NCBI GenBank assembly: GCA_024227995.1
Contig: CP100465.1
Span: 1,550,001 to 1,614,000, forward strand
From: Halomicrococcus gelatinilyticus
GTDB taxonomy: Archaea; Halobacteriota; Halobacteria; Halobacteriales; Haladaptataceae
Direction of reading: 5' to 3'
Length of the DNA: 64,000 bases
Part shown: one piece after another, positions 62,066-64,000 of the stretch
How the letters are laid out: every line of letters starts with the position of its first letter
How positions within the stretch are numbered: position 1 is the first letter of the stretch
The notes under the pieces: generated by a model
The model's database searches: none
Told to the model about the DNA's origin: nothing
What the model saw: only the letters and a program-made list of their open reading frames with translations
Program-made: the position numbers and the translations under genes

Positions 62066-62461
62066 ATGCAGGTCCGGGACGCAGTCGAGGCCGACGGCGG
62101 GCGCCTGGCGGACCTGGCGGACGTGCCCAGCGAGGTGATGGGCAACGTGGTCCACGACCGGACCGTCCGCGTCGCGGAGACGGACGACGACATCGAGGGG
62201 TTCGTCGGGTTCGACGCCCACCGGGACGCGGTCCACGTCACCCACCTCTACGGGTCGCAAGCGGCCCGCGAGCGCCTGCTCGACGAACCGGTCCGCTTCG
62301 CCGCCTGCGAGGAGATGGCGGTCGAACTGCTCGTCCCCGACGACGAGGACGAGAGCGTCTCCGCGGCGAAGTCGACCGGCTTCGAGAACGTCGGTCCCGG
62401 CCCGCGGTTCGACGGCCGACCGACGGAACGGTTTCGACTGGAGAATCCGACACGAGAGTGA
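62066..62461 (+). CDS. GNAT-like acetyltransferase-fold protein (small)
   Basis: A 131-residue acidic protein. MQVRDAVEADGGRLADLADV and VRVAETDDDIEGFVGFDAHR fit the N-terminal part of GNAT folds; VTHLYGSQAARERLLDEPVR takes the place of the acetyl-CoA loop but lacks a classical QxxGxG/A. It may be a diverged or inactive acetyltransferase. It diverges from the FMN reductase gene. Confidence 0.65.
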   Translation: MQVRDAVEADGGRLADLADVPSEVMGNVVHDRTVRVAETDDDIEGFVGFDAHRDAVHVTHLYGSQAARERLLDEPVRFAACEEMAVELLVPDDEDESVSAAKSTGFENVGPGPRFDGRPTERFRLENPTRE

Positions 62462-62674
62462 CCCCGACGATCGACGCGCCCGAGCGAGTCGTCGCTCCGC
62501 GTAACTGTCGGTACGTCGAGAGAGGAACGCGCCCGCGTGGCGTTCATGGCATGGCACGCGATGATTCGACACGCAGGCGCATCGGGCACTACGTTCTCGA
62601 AACCGATAGGTCTGACGGGACGGAACGAGCGGGGAGGCGAGCGCCGGGGCAGAGTCGAAGGGACAGCCAGTCGG

Positions 62675-63400
62675 TCAGAACGGGAGGAAGGAAAGAAGGT
62701 CGTTCTGGAGAGTGTACAGCGCCGCCGCCGCGAGCCAGGTCTGGAACAGCAGCGTGCCGAGCGCCGAGAGGAGGACGAACTCCCAGTCGCGCATCTCCGC
62801 GAAGCCCGCGGGGACGGTGAGCATCCCGCGCGTGAAGAGCAGGGCGTTGCTCACCGGGACGACGACGCGGCCCCAGCGCTGGAACCAGCCCTCGAAGCGG
62901 TCGAGCGAGTCCTCGCTGACGCGGAACCAGGGCTTGTCGAGCAGGTACTCGCGGCCGCCGCGCTTGGCGAGGAGGAAGAGCGTGTACTGGCCGATGGTCG
63001 CACCGACGACGGCGACCAGGATGACCGCGGCGATGGCGTCGTAGTCGGTCGCCGACGCCGGGAGGACGCTCACGCCGATGGGGACGAGGCTCTCGCTCGG
63101 TGCGAAGTAGAGCAACATCGCGCCCTCGAGGATGAGGATGAAGAAGAGCGCGAGCAGACCGTACTGGTTCAGCCACTCCTTGGCGAGCGACTTGTCCCCG
63201 ACCAGGAACAGCGTGACGCCGACGACGGCGCCGCCGGCGACCGCGCCGACCAGCAGGAGGACGCCGTAGTCCTCGACGAACTCCCTTGCCGCCCGCGTGT
63301 CCGGGGCGAACGAAAGGATGGCGGCCCCGAACAGCGAGAGCGCGAGGAGGACTACAGCAGGTGTCGTTTCGGCGATACCGGAGAGCAGGGCGGTCGTCAT
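62675..63400 (-). CDS. DedA/VTT-domain membrane protein
   Basis: A 241-residue membrane protein with about five helices. The VTT (SNARE-associated/DedA) motif is visible: LFFILILEGAMLLYFAPSES, then VVGATIGQYTLFLLAKRGGR and FQRWGRVVVPVSNALLFTRG. DedA proteins act as lipid or proton-dependent transporters. ATG 63400 is chosen because GCCTTTACC lies about 27 nt upstream; the longer frame is shadow. Confidence 0.85.
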   Translation of the reverse strand: MTTALLSGIAETTPAVVLLALSLFGAAILSFAPDTRAAREFVEDYGVLLLVGAVAGGAVVGVTLFLVGDKSLAKEWLNQYGLLALFFILILEGAMLLYFAPSESLVPIGVSVLPASATDYDAIAAVILVAVVGATIGQYTLFLLAKRGGREYLLDKPWFRVSEDSLDRFEGWFQRWGRVVVPVSNALLFTRGMLTVPAGFAEMRDWEFVLLSALGTLLFQTWLAAAALYTLQNDLLSFLPF

Positions 63401-63648
63401 CAGATTCGTGTGATGACGGGATGGGGTAAAGGCGTTGTGTCTCGGCGAGGACACGTCGAACGCCCGTGCGGCGGAAATCGGCAGTATGAGGCGCTGACGA
63501 TTGTCTTCCGCGTGCGAGACGTCCTCCGGGACGGCAGTTCCGCGAGGCCATCCAGGGTGGCAGTTGTGCACGACAGTTCCGCCCCACCGACGACGGGCGT
63601 GCAGACCAGGACGGAGATTTTAAGCGCTGGCGGTGGGAATCGGGAGAC

Positions 63649-63741
63649 ATGAGCACGCCTACGAAGATCGTGACCGGAACTGTGGGGCTGACCGCGCTGC
63701 TCGTGGTCGCCGTCATGGCGAACATCTGGCTGGCGGCCTGA
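63649..63741 (+). CDS. Single-pass membrane peptide (30 aa)
   Basis: A 30-residue protein: MSTPTKIVTGTVGLTALLVV then AVMANIWLAA. One membrane helix. A GATTTTAAG box lies 26-30 nt upstream (leaderless). Its stop overlaps the start of the next gene (TGATG at 63739-63743), so the two are coupled. The function is unknown. Confidence 0.6.
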   Translation: MSTPTKIVTGTVGLTALLVVAVMANIWLAA

Positions 63742-64000
63742 TGTTCGACGAACGCGCGCTCGGCGACGAGGTGGCCGCGGTCCGCGACGAGCACGCGCCC
63801 GACGCGCTCGTGCTGGACAGCGAGCGCGACTTCGAGACACTGCCCGTGGTGGCCCGCGACGACCTCGCGATGTTGACCGACGACCTCCGGCCGTTCTCCG
63901 CGCCGGCGGCGTGGCTGCCCGACGACGCGCCGGAGCTGCTGCAGCGATACGCCGGGTCGGACCTCGTCGTCGGCATGCCGGGCGACGGGAGCGTCGCGTG
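63741..64000 (+). CDS. Acidic haloarchaeal protein, C-terminus beyond the right edge
   Basis: An open frame of 86 codons without a stop: MFDERALGDEVAAVRDEHAP, DALVLDSERDFETLPVVARD and later VVGMPGDGSVAW. Composition is typically haloarchaeal and acidic. No motif is recognised. It overlaps the upstream membrane peptide gene by one nucleotide. The remainder lies outside the window. Confidence 0.7.
   Translation, partial: MFDERALGDEVAAVRDEHAPDALVLDSERDFETLPVVARDDLAMLTDDLRPFSAPAAWLPDDAPELLQRYAGSDLVVGMPGDGSVA

Overview
The window is chromosomal DNA of an extremely halophilic archaeon (class Halobacteria). The evidence is high GC, a very acidic proteome (Asp/Glu-rich, Lys-poor), many predicted leaderless genes (a TATA-like box about 25-28 nt before the start codon and no Shine-Dalgarno), and archaeal markers: TFB, SRP54/FtsY, prefoldin alpha, ribosomal protein LX, ski2-type and XPD-type helicases. 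I cannot fix the genus.

Layout. 1-2600 is the right part of a lower-GC integrated element: a gene cut by the window edge, a small Cys/His protein, an intact tyrosine recombinase and a ribbon-helix-helix-like protein, all on the minus strand. At 2616-2624 a symmetric TATA box serves both the element and the host chromosome. 2645-8107 is a block of haloarchaea-type genes of unknown function joined to a MinD-like ATPase and a TFB. 8300-15638 is informational and membrane core: site-2 protease, LX-pfdA-ftsY-srp54, a two-gene MgtE-type transporter, an archaeal RNA-binding/P-loop pair and a YccF protein. At 15685 lies tRNA-Arg(UCU), followed by four exact or near-exact copies of its own 3' end (including the tRNA itself), a fifth degenerate one, a small low-GC island with two tiny membrane proteins, and a relic of a sugar-ABC permease. 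valS follows, preceded by a leader peptide and hairpin that look like an attenuator.

19750-28867 carries a DUF2270 protein, an M29 aminopeptidase, a threonine aldolase-type enzyme, small membrane proteins, a Zn-containing ski2-type helicase, an unusual protein made of about 38 five-residue repeats, and tRNA-Pro(UGG). 29061-32317 is an oxidative-stress pair (1-Cys-type peroxiredoxin, KatG). 32538-34401 is a two-gene unit of unknown function behind a small leaderless ORF whose TATA box sits between two DtxR-type (iron/manganese) operator palindromes. 34529-51110 is mostly housekeeping: HTH regulator, rubredoxin-like protein, PanE-like reductase, sulfatase-superfamily hydrolase plus flippase-type membrane protein, NifU, S9 peptidase, HemL, GNAT, DHH exonuclease, rubrerythrin and two divergent rhodaneses. 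51368-55874 holds a Tat-exported protein and a thiamine-type ABC transporter (binding lipoprotein, permease, ATPase). It is followed by a secreted cupredoxin ending in eight 36-bp repeats, an XPD/DinG-type helicase and small genes up to the right edge, where one CDS is cut.

The strongest candidates for undescribed biology are the valS leader (16961-17036), the DtxR-boxed small-ORF operon (34256-34401), the 23-bp palindrome between tfb and its divergent neighbour (7497-7519), the five-residue-repeat protein (27391-28653) and the MinD-linked gene block (3780-6560). All functional claims rest on reading the sequence and family knowledge; no database search was run.
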